A stretch of 64,000 bases of DNA from Nocardioides sp. Soil805 (GCF_001429625.1 NZ_LMSU01000001.1:563498-627497), one strand, 5' to 3'; numbered from the stretch's first letter, positions 27,599 through 36,868 are shown. Notes: generated by a model from the sequence alone, not told the origin. Translations and numbers: made by a program.

Positions 27599-27692
27599 GG
27601 TGCTCGGACCGTCCGGGCCATGGGGTGGTCCGCGCTGCCCGTACGGGGTCGCTGGCTCGCACTCCCCCGAAGTCGCGGTCCGAGCTGCACGA

Positions 27693-27777
27693 AACCGCCC
27701 GCTCGGCACGTCCTACGCGCCACGAAGTGCCCGCTCGGCACGTCCTACGCGCCAGGAAGCGCCCGGTCGGCGGCCGG
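27693..27777. repeat. 32-bp tandem repeat array (three units) directly downstream of smc
   Basis: Units start at 27693, 27725 and 27757 with exact 32-bp spacing. The core is AANNGCCCGSTCGG, followed in the first two units by the shared spacer CACGTCCTACGCGCCA. The third unit is cut short and ends at the smc stop codon (27780-27778). It is the same family as the larger array at 47906-48252. The remainder of this 192-bp gap holds the thioesterase promoter. Confidence 0.85.
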
Positions 27778-30700
27778 TCAGGCGGTCGCGGACCTCTCGA
27801 GCCGCTGCGAGATCACGGCGGAGACCCCGTCGCCGCGCATGGTGACGCCGTAGAGCGCGTCGCCGACCTCCATGGTGCGCTTCTGGTGGGTGATGACCAG
27901 GAGCTGGGAGTTCTCGCGCAGCTCCTCGTAGATCTGCAGCAGCCGGCCCAGGTTGGTGTCGTCGAGGGCCGCCTCGACCTCGTCGAGGATGTAGAAGGGC
28001 GACGGCCGGGCCTTGAACAGGGCCACCAGGAAGGCCACCGCCACCAGCGAGCGCTCGCCGCCCGAGAGCAGCGAGAGGCGCTTGACCTTCTTGCCGGGGG
28101 GGCGGGCCTCGACCTCGACCCCGGTCGAGAGCATGTCGGACGGGTCGGTGAGCACGAGGCGCCCCTCGCCGCCGGGGAAGAGTCGCGCGAAGGTCGCGTC
28201 GAACGCCTTGGACACGTCGGCGTACGCCTCGGTGAAGACCTGCTCGACCCGCTGGTCGACCTCGCGGACGATGTCGAGGAGGTCCTTGCGGGTGCGCCGC
28301 AGGTCCTCGAGCTGCTCGGTGAGGAACTTGTGCCGCTCCTCCATCGCGTTGAACTCCTCCAGCGCGAGGGGGTTGACCCGGCCCAGCATGGCGAGCTGGC
28401 GCTCGGCCGCCTTGAGCCGCTTCTGCTGCTCCTCGCGGACGAACGGGACCGGCTCGGGCGCCTCCTCCCCCTCGGCCACCTCGCCGCTGAAGGGCACGAG
28501 GGTCTGCGGACCGTAGTCGGCGACGAGGCCGTCGACGTCCATGCCGAGCTCCTCGAGCGCCCGCTCCTCGAGCTGCTCGATGCGCATCCGCTGCTGGGCG
28601 CGCGCCATCTCGTCGCGGTGCACCGAGTTGACCAGCTCGTCGTGCTCCCGGCCGAGGTCGCGCAGGGTCGTGCGTACGGCGAGCAGCTGCTGCTCGCGCT
28701 CCTGCCGGGACTGCTCGACCTCCGCGCGCCGGTCCGCGGCCAGCATCACCGAGCGCTCGAGGGAGTGGAGCACCACGCCGACCGCGGCCACGACCGCCTC
28801 GGCGGCCCGGCCCTCGCGGAGCAGCCGTTCGCGCCGCTCGGCGGCCTTGGCCCGGGACTCGCGCTCCGCGCGAGCGGCCCGGGTCAGGGAGTCGGCGCGC
28901 CCGTGCAGCGCCCGGGCCCGCTCCTCGGCGGTGCGCAGGGCGAGGCGGGCGTCCATCTCCCCCTGGCGCGCGGCCCGGGCGGCCTCGACGAGGCGCTCGC
29001 GCTCGGTCGCGTCCGGCTCCTCGCCCGTCCTGAGCCCCGTCGAAGGGTCGGGGGCGTCCTCGGCGGTGGCGAGCCGGGTCTCGAGCTCGCTGAGGCCCGC
29101 CAGGTCCTTGTCGCGGGCCTCCCGGGCCGTGACGATGGCACGTTCGAGGCGCTCGGCCTCGCCGCGGGCGGACCGGGCGAGCGAGCCGTACTGTCCCAGC
29201 TCCTCGGCGACCGCAGCGAGGGTGGCGTCCGACTCGTGCAGCTTGGCCAGCGCCACGTCGGCCCGCTTGAGGGCGTCGTGACGCTCGGCCTCCAGCCCGG
29301 AGATCACGAAGCCGAGCCGCTCGGTGCGCGCCGTGGCCTCGCCCAGGGCCAGGGTCGCCTCGTCCACGGCCGCCTGGACCTCGAGCAGGCTGGGCTGCGC
29401 GGAGGACCCGCCTGCGGCGTAGTGCGCGCCCATGAGGTCGCCGTCGAGGGTGACGGCGGTGAGGTCGGGCAGGTCGGCGACGAGGGCGCGGGCGGCGTCG
29501 AGGTCGGCGACCACGACGACCTGGTGCAGCAGACGGGTCAGCGCCCCGGCGAGGTCGTCGGGGGCCTCCACCACGTCGACGGCGTACGTCGCCCCGCCCG
29601 GCAGGGCGGGCCAGTCGCGGGCCTGTGCGGGGGCACCCCCGAGCAGCAGCCCGGCGCGCCCGAGGTCGTCGTCCTTGAGGTGGGTGATGGCGTCGACGGC
29701 GGCGTCCGGGCCGGTCACGACGACGGCGTCGGCGACCGAGCCGAGCGCCGCGGCCACGGCGGCCTCGTGGCCGGCCTTCACCGACAGCACGGCGGCGACC
29801 GACCCGAGCAGCCCGGAGACCCGGTCGGTGGCGGCGAGCAGGGCGCCGGCGCCGTCCTTGCGGTTGAGACCGATCTCGAGGGCGTCCCGGCGGGCGACGA
29901 GCCCGGCCCTGTCCCGGTCGGCCTGCTGGGCCTCCTCGCGGGCCTGGGCCAGCCGCTCGTCGATGTCGTCGAGCGCGGCGACCGCGTCCTCGTGCTCGGC
30001 GTCGAGCCCCTCCTCGCCGGCGTCGAGGCCCGCGACCTTGGTCTCGAGGGCGGTGAAGTCGCGTTGGGCGCGATCGGCCCGGGCGACGGCCTCCTCGCGG
30101 GCCTGCTCGAGGCGACCGATCTCCTCGTCCGCCGCGGCGGAGCGGGACTTCAGCGCGTTGACCTGGCCGTGCAGGCGGGCCAGTCCCTCGCGGCGGTCGG
30201 CGGCGGCGCGCTGGAGCCCCGCGATCCGCCGGTCCTCCTCGGCGGCCGCGTCCTCCGCCGTACGCCGTGCGGCGACCGCGGCCTCGAGGGCCGCACGCGA
30301 CTGCTCGACCTCCGCGCCGATCTCGGCCTCCTGCCGCCGGACCTTCTCGGCCTCGGCCTCGAGGCGGTCCGGGTCGCGCCCGGAGTCGACGGTGTCGTCG
30401 GCCGCACCGGCCGCGTTGCGCATCCGCTCGCCGGCCAGCGACTGGGTGCCGCGCAGCCGCTCCTTGAGCCCGGAGAGCGCGAACCACGTCTCCTGGGCGG
30501 CGGACAGCGCGGGCAGGTCCTCCCGCAGGGCGGCCTCCAGCGCCGCCTCGCGCTCGCGGCCGCGGGCCAGCTCGGCCTCGACGTGCTCGCGGCGCTCCAC
30601 CAGCACGCTCTCGTCGGCCATCTCCTGCTCGAGCGCGGTCCGGGCGGTGACGAGGTCGTCGGCGATGAGCCGCGCGCGGGCGTCGCGGACGTCGGCCTGC

Positions 30701-31353
30701 ACGGTGGCGGCCTTGCGGGCGACCTCGGCCTGGCGTCCCAACGGCTTGAGCTGGCGGCGGATCTCGGTGAGGAGGTCGTTGAGCCGGGTGAGGTTGCCGT
30801 CGGTCGAGTCGAGCTTGCGGAGCGCCTTCTCCTTGCGCTTGCGGTGCTTGAGGACGCCCGCGGCCTCCTCGATGAAGCCGCGCCGGTCCTCCGGCGTCGC
30901 GTGCAGGATCGTGTCGAGCTGGCCCTGCCCGACGATGACGTGCATCTCGCGGCCGATCCCGGAGTCGCTGAGCAGGTCCTGCACGTCCAGGAGGCGGCAC
31001 GAGCTGCCGTTGATGGCGTACTCCGACCCGCCGTTGCGGAACATCGTGCGGCTGATCGTCACCTCGGAGTAGTCGATCGGCAGCGCCCCGTCGGAGTTGT
31101 CGATCGTCAGCTGCACCTCGGCGCGGCCCAGCGGCGGACGACCGGACGTGCCGGCGAAGATGACGTCCTCCATCTTGCCGCCGCGCAGGGACTTGGCACC
31201 CTGCTCACCCATCACCCACGCGAGCGCGTCCACGACGTTGGACTTCCCGGAGCCGTTGGGTCCCACGATGCACGTGATGCCGGGCTCGAGCTGCAGCGTC
31301 GTGGAGGACGCGAAGGACTTGAAGCCCTTGAGCGTCAGGCTCTTGAGGTACAA
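27778..31353 (-). CDS. smc: Chromosome segregation protein SMC
   Basis: This 1191-residue condensin ATPase begins MYLKSLTLKGFKSFASSTTL. The Walker A is GPNGSGKSN, followed by a long coiled coil, a hinge around residues 510-650 (GLLGSVAAVLSVKAGHEAAV), the return coil, the signature LLSGGERSLVAVAFL and Walker B FYILDEVEAALDD. The start is a TTG with AGGGGAG 5 nt upstream. In the return coiled coil, the peptide DPSTGLRTG derives from an inserted REP-like DNA element. SMC organises and segregates the chromosome with ScpAB, whose genes are not in the window. Confidence 0.96.
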   Translation of the reverse strand: MYLKSLTLKGFKSFASSTTLQLEPGITCIVGPNGSGKSNVVDALAWVMGEQGAKSLRGGKMEDVIFAGTSGRPPLGRAEVQLTIDNSDGALPIDYSEVTISRTMFRNGGSEYAINGSSCRLLDVQDLLSDSGIGREMHVIVGQGQLDTILHATPEDRRGFIEEAAGVLKHRKRKEKALRKLDSTDGNLTRLNDLLTEIRRQLKPLGRQAEVARKAATVQADVRDARARLIADDLVTARTALEQEMADESVLVERREHVEAELARGREREAALEAALREDLPALSAAQETWFALSGLKERLRGTQSLAGERMRNAAGAADDTVDSGRDPDRLEAEAEKVRRQEAEIGAEVEQSRAALEAAVAARRTAEDAAAEEDRRIAGLQRAAADRREGLARLHGQVNALKSRSAAADEEIGRLEQAREEAVARADRAQRDFTALETKVAGLDAGEEGLDAEHEDAVAALDDIDERLAQAREEAQQADRDRAGLVARRDALEIGLNRKDGAGALLAATDRVSGLLGSVAAVLSVKAGHEAAVAAALGSVADAVVVTGPDAAVDAITHLKDDDLGRAGLLLGGAPAQARDWPALPGGATYAVDVVEAPDDLAGALTRLLHQVVVVADLDAARALVADLPDLTAVTLDGDLMGAHYAAGGSSAQPSLLEVQAAVDEATLALGEATARTERLGFVISGLEAERHDALKRADVALAKLHESDATLAAVAEELGQYGSLARSARGEAERLERAIVTAREARDKDLAGLSELETRLATAEDAPDPSTGLRTGEEPDATERERLVEAARAARQGEMDARLALRTAEERARALHGRADSLTRAARAERESRAKAAERRERLLREGRAAEAVVAAVGVVLHSLERSVMLAADRRAEVEQSRQEREQQLLAVRTTLRDLGREHDELVNSVHRDEMARAQQRMRIEQLEERALEELGMDVDGLVADYGPQTLVPFSGEVAEGEEAPEPVPFVREEQQKRLKAAERQLAMLGRVNPLALEEFNAMEERHKFLTEQLEDLRRTRKDLLDIVREVDQRVEQVFTEAYADVSKAFDATFARLFPGGEGRLVLTDPSDMLSTGVEVEARPPGKKVKRLSLLSGGERSLVAVAFLVALFKARPSPFYILDEVEAALDDTNLGRLLQIYEELRENSQLLVITHQKRTMEVGDALYGVTMRGDGVSAVISQRLERSATA
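29027..29047. repeat. REP-like element inside the smc coding region
   Basis: The minus strand reads CCCTTCGACGGGGCTCAGGA and then C. It matches the widespread bacterial repeat of the form CTTCGACaggCTCAGGAC. Here it lies in frame within the coiled coil and adds about 10 residues (DPSTGLRTG). Confidence 0.6.
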
Positions 31354-31503
31354 CGTGCTCCCCTGGCTCTCGGCGTCGGCGCGTGGTCGGGTGGTACGGC
31401 GATCGCGGCATCCTCTCAGACACCGGGGGAAGCGACGGCCACCTCAGACTATGTGGCGACGGACGTCCTTCCGGGGACCTCGACCGCCACCGTCCGCACC
31501 TGT

Positions 31504-31509
31504 CACAGT
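31504..31509 (+). promoter_or_regulatory. Candidate -10 box (CACAGT) for the methyltransferase gene
   Basis: CACAGT is followed by 6 nt and the GTG at 31516. It is a weaker match to TANNNT than other boxes in the window, so the leaderless call is tentative. Confidence 0.35.
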
Positions 31510-31515
31510 GATCCG

Positions 31516-32340
31516 GTGAGCGAGCCCACCGCCGGGGATCCTCCGACCGGCATGATCGGAGTGTTCGACCGTGCCGCCGAGACGTACGACCAGGTCGGCG
31601 TGACGTTCTTCGGGACGGTCGCCCGCTCCCTCGTCGACCGGACCGCGCCCCGGCACGGCGAACGCGTCCTCGACCTCGGCTGCGGCCGGGGAGCGAGCGC
31701 GCTCCTCGCAGCCCGCGCCGTGGGCCCGAGCGGGTGCGTGCATGCCACCGACCTGGCCCCGCGGATGGTGGCGGGACTCCACAGCCGGTCCGGCGACCTC
31801 CCGTGGCTGAGCGCCGAGGTCGGCGACGCCGAGCACCCCCCGGTCGGGCCGTGGGACGTCATCCAGGCCAGCCTCGTCCTCTTCTTCCTGCCCGACCTCG
31901 CGTCCGCCGTCGACCGCTACCGCGTCGCGCTCGCACCCCGCGGACGGCTCGGACTGACGTGGTTCGGTGCCGCCGACGAGTCGTGGGCCCCCGTGTACGC
32001 CGCCCTCGTCGGCGGGTTGCCCGAGGAGGACCGGCCCCCGCGCAACGTCACGACGTCGGGCCCCTTCGAGTCGCCTGCCTCGCTCGAGAGGCTCCTCGGC
32101 GCGCACGGGTACGGCGACGTCGTCACCACCGAGGTCCGGGTCGAGGTCGTCTTCGAGGACGTCGAGCAGTGGTGGGCCTGGACGTGGTCGCAGGGCCAGC
32201 GGGTGCTGCTCGAGGCGCACGAGCGCCACGGCACCCTCCACACCCTGCGTGAGTCCGTCGATCCGCTCCTCGAGGAGCGGTCCGAGCGGGACCAGCTGCG
32301 CTGGTGGACCGACGTGCGCTGCACGATCGCCCGTCCCTGA
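31516..32340 (+). CDS. SAM-dependent class I methyltransferase
   Basis: This is a 274-residue methyltransferase. Motif I is VLDLGCGRGASALLAARAVG, followed by VHATDLAPRMVAGL (the acidic residue binding the SAM ribose) and WDVIQASLVLFFLPDL for motif IV. It resembles UbiE/menaquinone-type and small-molecule methyltransferases; the substrate is unknown. The likely start is GTG 31516, but ATG 31552 (MIGVFDRAAETYDQVG) is almost as good because conservation begins there. It is divergent from smc. Confidence 0.85.
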   Translation: MSEPTAGDPPTGMIGVFDRAAETYDQVGVTFFGTVARSLVDRTAPRHGERVLDLGCGRGASALLAARAVGPSGCVHATDLAPRMVAGLHSRSGDLPWLSAEVGDAEHPPVGPWDVIQASLVLFFLPDLASAVDRYRVALAPRGRLGLTWFGAADESWAPVYAALVGGLPEEDRPPRNVTTSGPFESPASLERLLGAHGYGDVVTTEVRVEVVFEDVEQWWAWTWSQGQRVLLEAHERHGTLHTLRESVDPLLEERSERDQLRWWTDVRCTIARP

Positions 32341-32351
32341 CGGACCGGGAG

Positions 32352-33740
32352 CTAGAGGATCGCGCCGGGGTTGAGGATCCCGCTCGGGTCCAGCGCGTCC
32401 TTCACCCGACGGGTCAGCGCCATCACGTCGTCGCCCAGCTGGGCGGGGAGCGCCTGCTTCTTGGTGCGCCCGACGCCGTGCTCGCCCGTGATCGTCCCGC
32501 CGAGGGCGATGGCGGCGTCCATGATCTCGTCGAACGCCGCGAGAGCCCGCAGCCGGGCGTCGTCGTCGCCGCGCGGGACGATGATGAGCGGGTGGGTGTT
32601 GCCGTCCCCGGCGTGCGCGACCACCGGGATCAGCAGGTCGTGACGGGCGGCGATCCCGGCCACCGCGTCGACCAGCTCGGGCAGCCGCGGCACGGGCACC
32701 CCGACGTCCTCCAGCATCAGCTCGCCCAGCGGCTCGACCGCCGGGACCACCGTCCGCCGGGCCCGGACGAAGAGCTCGCCCTCCTCCGCGTCGTCGGTGA
32801 CGAAGACGTCGGAGGCCCCTGCTGCCTCGCAGGCGACCCGCATCGCGTCCACCTCGGCGGCGCACGCCGTACCCGGCGCGTCGCTCTGGGCGACGAGGAG
32901 CGCACCCGCGTCGGTGTCCAGCCCCATCGGTCGGAAGGACTCGACGGCCCGGATCGACGGCTGGTCCATCAGCTCGAGCATGGAGGGCCGCAGCCGGCCG
33001 CGGATCGCGACGACGGCCTGTGCCGCGGAGGTCATCGTGGGGAAAGCGGCGACCATCGTGGCGCCGACGACCTGGGCGGGCTCCAGCCGCAGGATCGCCC
33101 GGGTGACGATGCCGAGGGTCCCCTCGCTGCCGACGAACAGCTTGAGGAGCGGCAGCCCGGCCACGTCCTTGATCCGTGGTCCGCCGAGGGTGACGAGCGT
33201 GCCGTCGGCCAGGACCACGTCGAGCCCGAGCACGTAGTCGGTGGTGACGCCGTACTTGACGCAGCAGAGCCCACCGGCGTTGGTGGCGATGTTGCCGCCG
33301 ATCGAGCAGATCTCGTACGACGCCGGGTCCGGCGGGTACCAGAGCCCCTCCGCGGCGGCGGCCGCCTTGACCGCCTGGTTGAGCGCGCCCGGCTCGACGA
33401 CCGCGACCTGGCAGTCGGTGTCCACCTCGACCGCGGTCATCCGCTCGAGGCTGAGCACGATGCCGCCGTCGAGGGCGCTGGCCCCGCCCGACAGCCCGGT
33501 GCCCGCCCCGCGCGGCACGACCGGGACCCGGTGCTCGGCCGCCCACCGCACCGCGGTCTGCACCTGGCCCGCGTCCTCGGCCCGGACCACGGCCAGCGGG
33601 GTGCCGGCGTCCGGGTCCTGCGACCGGTCCCGGCGGTACTTCTCGGTGCGCGCGGGATCGGTCACCACGACCGCGTCGGGCAGCGCGGCGACCAGCGCTG
33701 CGAGTGCCTCGGACAGGACTTCGGGGGGTGCGACGGCCAT
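32352..33740 (-). CDS. FAD-linked oxidase (GlcD/D-lactate dehydrogenase family)
   Basis: This 462-residue flavoprotein has the FAD-binding PCMH domain with VPRGAGTGLSGGASALDGG and SIGGNIATNAGGLCCVKYG, and the C-terminal FAD-oxidase domain with HAGDGNTHPLIIVPRGD and the final TGEHGVGRTKKQAL. It most resembles glycolate oxidase subunit GlcD and D-2-hydroxyacid dehydrogenases. No iron-sulfur partner (GlcE/GlcF) lies beside it, which argues for a single-subunit D-lactate or D-2-hydroxyglutarate dehydrogenase; the substrate is open. The ATG at 33740 is preferred to one 4 codons earlier. Confidence 0.87.
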   Translation of the reverse strand: MAVAPPEVLSEALAALVAALPDAVVVTDPARTEKYRRDRSQDPDAGTPLAVVRAEDAGQVQTAVRWAAEHRVPVVPRGAGTGLSGGASALDGGIVLSLERMTAVEVDTDCQVAVVEPGALNQAVKAAAAAEGLWYPPDPASYEICSIGGNIATNAGGLCCVKYGVTTDYVLGLDVVLADGTLVTLGGPRIKDVAGLPLLKLFVGSEGTLGIVTRAILRLEPAQVVGATMVAAFPTMTSAAQAVVAIRGRLRPSMLELMDQPSIRAVESFRPMGLDTDAGALLVAQSDAPGTACAAEVDAMRVACEAAGASDVFVTDDAEEGELFVRARRTVVPAVEPLGELMLEDVGVPVPRLPELVDAVAGIAARHDLLIPVVAHAGDGNTHPLIIVPRGDDDARLRALAAFDEIMDAAIALGGTITGEHGVGRTKKQALPAQLGDDVMALTRRVKDALDPSGILNPGAIL

Positions 33741-33794
33741 GGCGCCATGCAACCACGACCGGCAACCACCCTGCGGGTGACCGCGCGACGAGGC

Positions 33795-35051
33795 TCAGGC
33801 CACCGCCCGCACCGTCTCCTCGTCTGCGTGCGCGATGTGCCCGAGCTGCCGCCAGACCAGCGCCAGCGTCAGCCCGGAGCCCACGAACGCGAACCACCAG
33901 GGAGCGGTGACCCCCCACCGGTGGGCGATCAGGCCGCCGAGCAGCGAGCCGCCGAGCATGCCGCCCATCACGCACAGCATGTAGACCGAGCCGACCCGGC
34001 CCTGGAACTCCCGGGGCACCGCCCGCTGCCTGACGGCCTGCGACAGCGTGCCCCAGATGAAGGCGTAGGCCCCGAAGAAGAACATCAGCGGGTACGCCGC
34101 CCACGGCGAGGTCGTCAGCGCCATCGCGAGGTGGAAGACCACCTCGCACGCCAGCACCGTGCGCATCAGGGTGGCCAGCGGCACCCGCCGCTCCACGCGC
34201 CCGTACAGCGCCGTCCCCAGCAGTCCGCCCAGTGCCGACGCCGTGGTGAGCAGGCCGAAGCCGGCCTCGTCCATGCCGACCCGCTCCAGGGACCAGAGCA
34301 CCAGGACAGACCACGGGGCCGCCCAGGTGATGTTGAAGGCCACGATGACCAGGGCCAGGGTGCGCACCGGCTTGTTGCCGGCCAGCCAGCGCACCCCCTC
34401 GGCGATGTCCTGGCGGACGTGGGTCTCGACGTGCTCGCGCACCGCGCCACGCGTCGTACCGATGCGGGAGACCAGCACGACGCCCAGCGCGACGCACACG
34501 GTCTGGATCATGAAGGGCAGCGCCATCCCGGCCGCGAAGATCACCGCGCCCAGCGCCGGACCGGCGAGCTGGTTGGCGGTGAGGAAGCCGACCTGGATGC
34601 GCGCGTTGGCGATGCCGAGGTCGGGCTTGTCGACCAGCATCGGCAGCAGGGTGCCGGTCGCGGAGTCCGCGAACACCTCGGCCAACCCGACGAGGAACAT
34701 CGCGCCCATGACCAGCCAGATGTTGACCTCGCCGGTCAGGATCACGGCGCAGAGCCCCGCGAGCACGATCGCGCGCGCTGCGTCCATGGCCATCACCAGC
34801 ACCCGCCGGTCGAGGCGATCGGCCATCGCCCCGGCCACGAGCCCGAAGACGAGCCACGGCAGCTGGAACGACATCGCGGCGGCCGCCACCAGCACCGGGT
34901 TGCGCGTCTGGGAGGCCACGAGCAACGGCCCGGCGGCCATCATCAGCCCGTCGCCGAGGTTGGTGGTCCACGACGAGGCGACCAGCCAGCGGAACGACGT
35001 GCCGAGGCGCTGCGGGAAGACCGTCTCGACGACGCGGCTGGCGGGGCTCAC
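33795..35051 (-). CDS. MFS exporter (EntS/MFS_3-like)
   Basis: This 418-residue protein has 12 predicted helices and the early loop AGAMADRLDRRVLVMAMD, a variant of the MFS signature. WTTNLGDGLMMAAGPLLVAS opens helix 1, and GNKPVRTLALVIVAFNITWA starts the second half. The branch typically exports siderophores, drugs or macrolides. The cargo is not inferable. The start is a GTG, with a TAGGCT sequence 9 nt upstream. It is not linked to a recognisable biosynthetic gene. Confidence 0.87.
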   Translation of the reverse strand: MSPASRVVETVFPQRLGTSFRWLVASSWTTNLGDGLMMAAGPLLVASQTRNPVLVAAAAMSFQLPWLVFGLVAGAMADRLDRRVLVMAMDAARAIVLAGLCAVILTGEVNIWLVMGAMFLVGLAEVFADSATGTLLPMLVDKPDLGIANARIQVGFLTANQLAGPALGAVIFAAGMALPFMIQTVCVALGVVLVSRIGTTRGAVREHVETHVRQDIAEGVRWLAGNKPVRTLALVIVAFNITWAAPWSVLVLWSLERVGMDEAGFGLLTTASALGGLLGTALYGRVERRVPLATLMRTVLACEVVFHLAMALTTSPWAAYPLMFFFGAYAFIWGTLSQAVRQRAVPREFQGRVGSVYMLCVMGGMLGGSLLGGLIAHRWGVTAPWWFAFVGSGLTLALVWRQLGHIAHADEETVRAVA

Positions 35052-35177
35052 AAGAGCAGGAGCCTAGTCGGGACGCGCCCTCACCCCCACGGATATTCCG
35101 CCCTTCCCGAGGTCGACGTCCGCGGTGATACTGAGCCGGGCCGGACAGGCCGGCCGACATCAGTCAAGGGGGACTCG

Positions 35178-35609
35178 ATGATCCGCACCACAGGGGTGGT
35201 CGCCACGACCGCCATCGCCCTGCTCGTTCCCGTCGGCGCGGCCGACGCGACGTTGCCCGGGACCGCCGAGCGCGGCACGTCCATCGCCGGCACCTGGAAG
35301 GGCTCGGTGTACGGCGACAACGGCGCCGCCGCCGGGTACGCCGCCAAGGTGACGCTGAGGAAGAACGACCGCGGCCGCTGGGTCGGCCGCGTCACCTACC
35401 CGGGCACCTGCTCGGGACGGTGGACCTTCAAGGGCCGCTCGGGCGGCGCGTACCGGTTCCGCGAGCGGATCACCCGCGACCCCGCCGGCGGCGAGACCTG
35501 CGTGTCGCCGGTCAACGTCAAGGCCCGCCGCGACGGGGCGCGGCTGAAGGTCACCTGGACGGAGCCGCGCAGCGGCGACAGCGCCACGATGCGCGCCAAG
35601 CGGGTCTGA
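35178..35609 (+). CDS. Small secreted protein of unknown family
   Basis: This 143-residue protein has a clear Sec signal peptide (MIRTTGVVATTAIALLVPVG, cleavage likely near ADA-TLPG). The mature part is ~115 residues, rich in Gly, Arg and Thr, with a beta-strand pattern (GTWKGSVYGDN, AKVTLRKNDRGRWVGRVTYP) and two cysteines (TCSG and ETCVSP) that may form a disulfide. AAGGGGGA is upstream of the ATG. It resembles small secreted beta-barrel proteins of actinobacteria, without a nameable function. Its stop lies within a hairpin shared with the convergent gene. Confidence 0.8.
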   Translation: MIRTTGVVATTAIALLVPVGAADATLPGTAERGTSIAGTWKGSVYGDNGAAAGYAAKVTLRKNDRGRWVGRVTYPGTCSGRWTFKGRSGGAYRFRERITRDPAGGETCVSPVNVKARRDGARLKVTWTEPRSGDSATMRAKRV

Positions 35610-35629
35610 GGGCCGGGGGTCGCCCTCAG
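35606..35629. terminator. Hairpin containing both convergent stop codons
   Basis: The 8-bp stem CTGAGGGC/GCCCTCAG with an 8-nt loop spans the TGA of the secreted-protein gene (35607-35609) and that of the small coiled-coil gene (35628-35626). The genes end 16 bp apart, so this compact element may serve both. Confidence 0.55.
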
Positions 35630-35829
35630 GCCGGGAGCATCTCCGGGTCGAGGGCGGCCGCCGTCCGCGCGCCCTGGAGGCGTGCTTCGAGCTGGTCGTT
35701 CTCGGCCTGCAGCCGGAGGACCAGGGTCTCCAGCTCGGTGACGCGTGCGCGCAGCCGACGGTTGTCGGACGCGAGGCGGGCGGTCGTGCGCGGGTCGCCG
35801 GCCAGGTGGCCGATCAACGCCTTGGCCAT
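35626..35829 (-). CDS. Short coiled-coil protein
   Basis: This 67-residue protein begins MAKALIGHLAGDPRTTARLA, followed by a leucine-rich heptad stretch (RLRARVTELETLVLRLQAEN). Similar short coiled-coil proteins occur in Nocardioides-type genomes without a known role. AAAGGG lies upstream of the ATG. It is predicted to be cytoplasmic and oligomeric. Confidence 0.7.
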   Translation of the reverse strand: MAKALIGHLAGDPRTTARLASDNRRLRARVTELETLVLRLQAENDQLEARLQGARTAAALDPEMLPA

Positions 35830-35899
35830 GGATCAGCCCTTTCGGTGGGGACGCCCGGAACCGGGCCATCTACAAGAGTCCCACCGAGGTGGCGGGGGG

Positions 35900-36859
35900 T
35901 CAACGGGCGTCGGCGCGTCGCGGCGGACGACCCGAGGCCCGATCCGAGGCCCGACTCGAGGCACGCCGCGGGGGGCGCTGGCAGGTCGGGCAGGAGTACG
36001 ACGAGCGGTTCATGAAGGCGGATCGGCGGATCGGGGTGCCACAGCGCTCGCAGGGCTCCCCCTCGCGCCCGTAGGCGTGCAGCGAGCGGTCGAAGTAGCC
36101 GGACTCGCCGTTGACGTTGACGTAGAGCGCGTCGAACGACGTACCGCCCTGCGCGAGGGCGTCGGTCATCACCTCGCGCGCGTGGCCGACGAGCTCGCGC
36201 ACCTGGGCGGCGGTGAGCCTGTCGCCGGGCCGCTCACCGTGGATGCGGGCGCGCCACAGCGCCTCGTCGGCGTAGATGTTGCCGACCCCGGAGACCAGGG
36301 ACTGGTCGAGCAGCTGGCGCTTGATCGCACTGGCGCGTCGACGCACGCGGCGTACGAAGTCGGCCTCGTCGAACTCCGGGTCGAGCGGGTCGCGGCCGAT
36401 GTGGGCGATCTCGGTGGGCAGCTCGGCGCCCCCGTCGGAGACCAGCAGGCCGCCGAACATCCGCTGGTCCACGAAGCGCATCTCGAGCGGGCCGTCGTCG
36501 GTGCCCAGTGTGAAGCGCACCCGCAGGTGCCGCTCGTCGGGTGCGCCCGGGTGGTGCAGCAGCATCTGGCCGCTCATCCCCAGGTGCGCGAGCAGCGCGT
36601 CGCCGGGGGCCGCGCCGTCGGTGGCCGCGCCGTCGGCGCGGGCGTCGCCGTCGGCGTCGAGGGCGAGCCAGAAGTACTTGCCCCGGCGGCGGACGGCCTC
36701 GATCCGGTGGCCCACCAGGGCGGCGACGAACCCGTCGCTCCCCCGGGGATCGCGGCGCAGCGGGCGCGGGTGCAAGACCTCGACGCCGTCGATGCGCGCG
36801 CCGGTGACGTGGCGCTGGAGGCCGGCGCGGACGACCTCGACCTCGGGCAGCTCAGGCAC
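35900..36859 (-). CDS. mutM: Formamidopyrimidine-DNA glycosylase (Fpg/MutM)
   Basis: This 319-residue bifunctional DNA glycosylase/AP lyase removes 8-oxoguanine. It starts [20 protein letters not shown] (Pro2 is the catalytic nucleophile after Met removal, Glu3 assists) from a GTG codon. The H2TH region is [15 protein letters not shown], and the zinc finger is [11 protein letters not shown]...SCPTC. After the finger comes an extra ~30-residue arginine-rich tail with short repeats ([17 protein letters not shown]) that is unusual for the family. It follows rnc by 9 bp in one operon. Confidence 0.95.
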   Translation of the reverse strand: MPELPEVEVVRAGLQRHVTGARIDGVEVLHPRPLRRDPRGSDGFVAALVGHRIEAVRRRGKYFWLALDADGDARADGAATDGAAPGDALLAHLGMSGQMLLHHPGAPDERHLRVRFTLGTDDGPLEMRFVDQRMFGGLLVSDGGAELPTEIAHIGRDPLDPEFDEADFVRRVRRRASAIKRQLLDQSLVSGVGNIYADEALWRARIHGERPGDRLTAAQVRELVGHAREVMTDALAQGGTSFDALYVNVNGESGYFDRSLHAYGREGEPCERCGTPIRRSAFMNRSSYSCPTCQRPPRRASSRASDRASGRPPRRADAR

Positions 36860-36868
36860 GGGCGGGCG

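Noticed and set aside
27600..27850. Short plus-strand frames with repeated peptides (PLGTSYAPRSAR and similar) near 27700
   Set aside because: The peptide repeats are translations of the 32-bp DNA repeats, not a protein.
26575..32340. A 1921-codon open frame on the plus strand, covering ftsY and smc in antisense and merging with the methyltransferase gene
   Set aside because: It is a GC-driven shadow frame opposite long coding sequences. Only its last 274 codons, from 31516, match a protein family.
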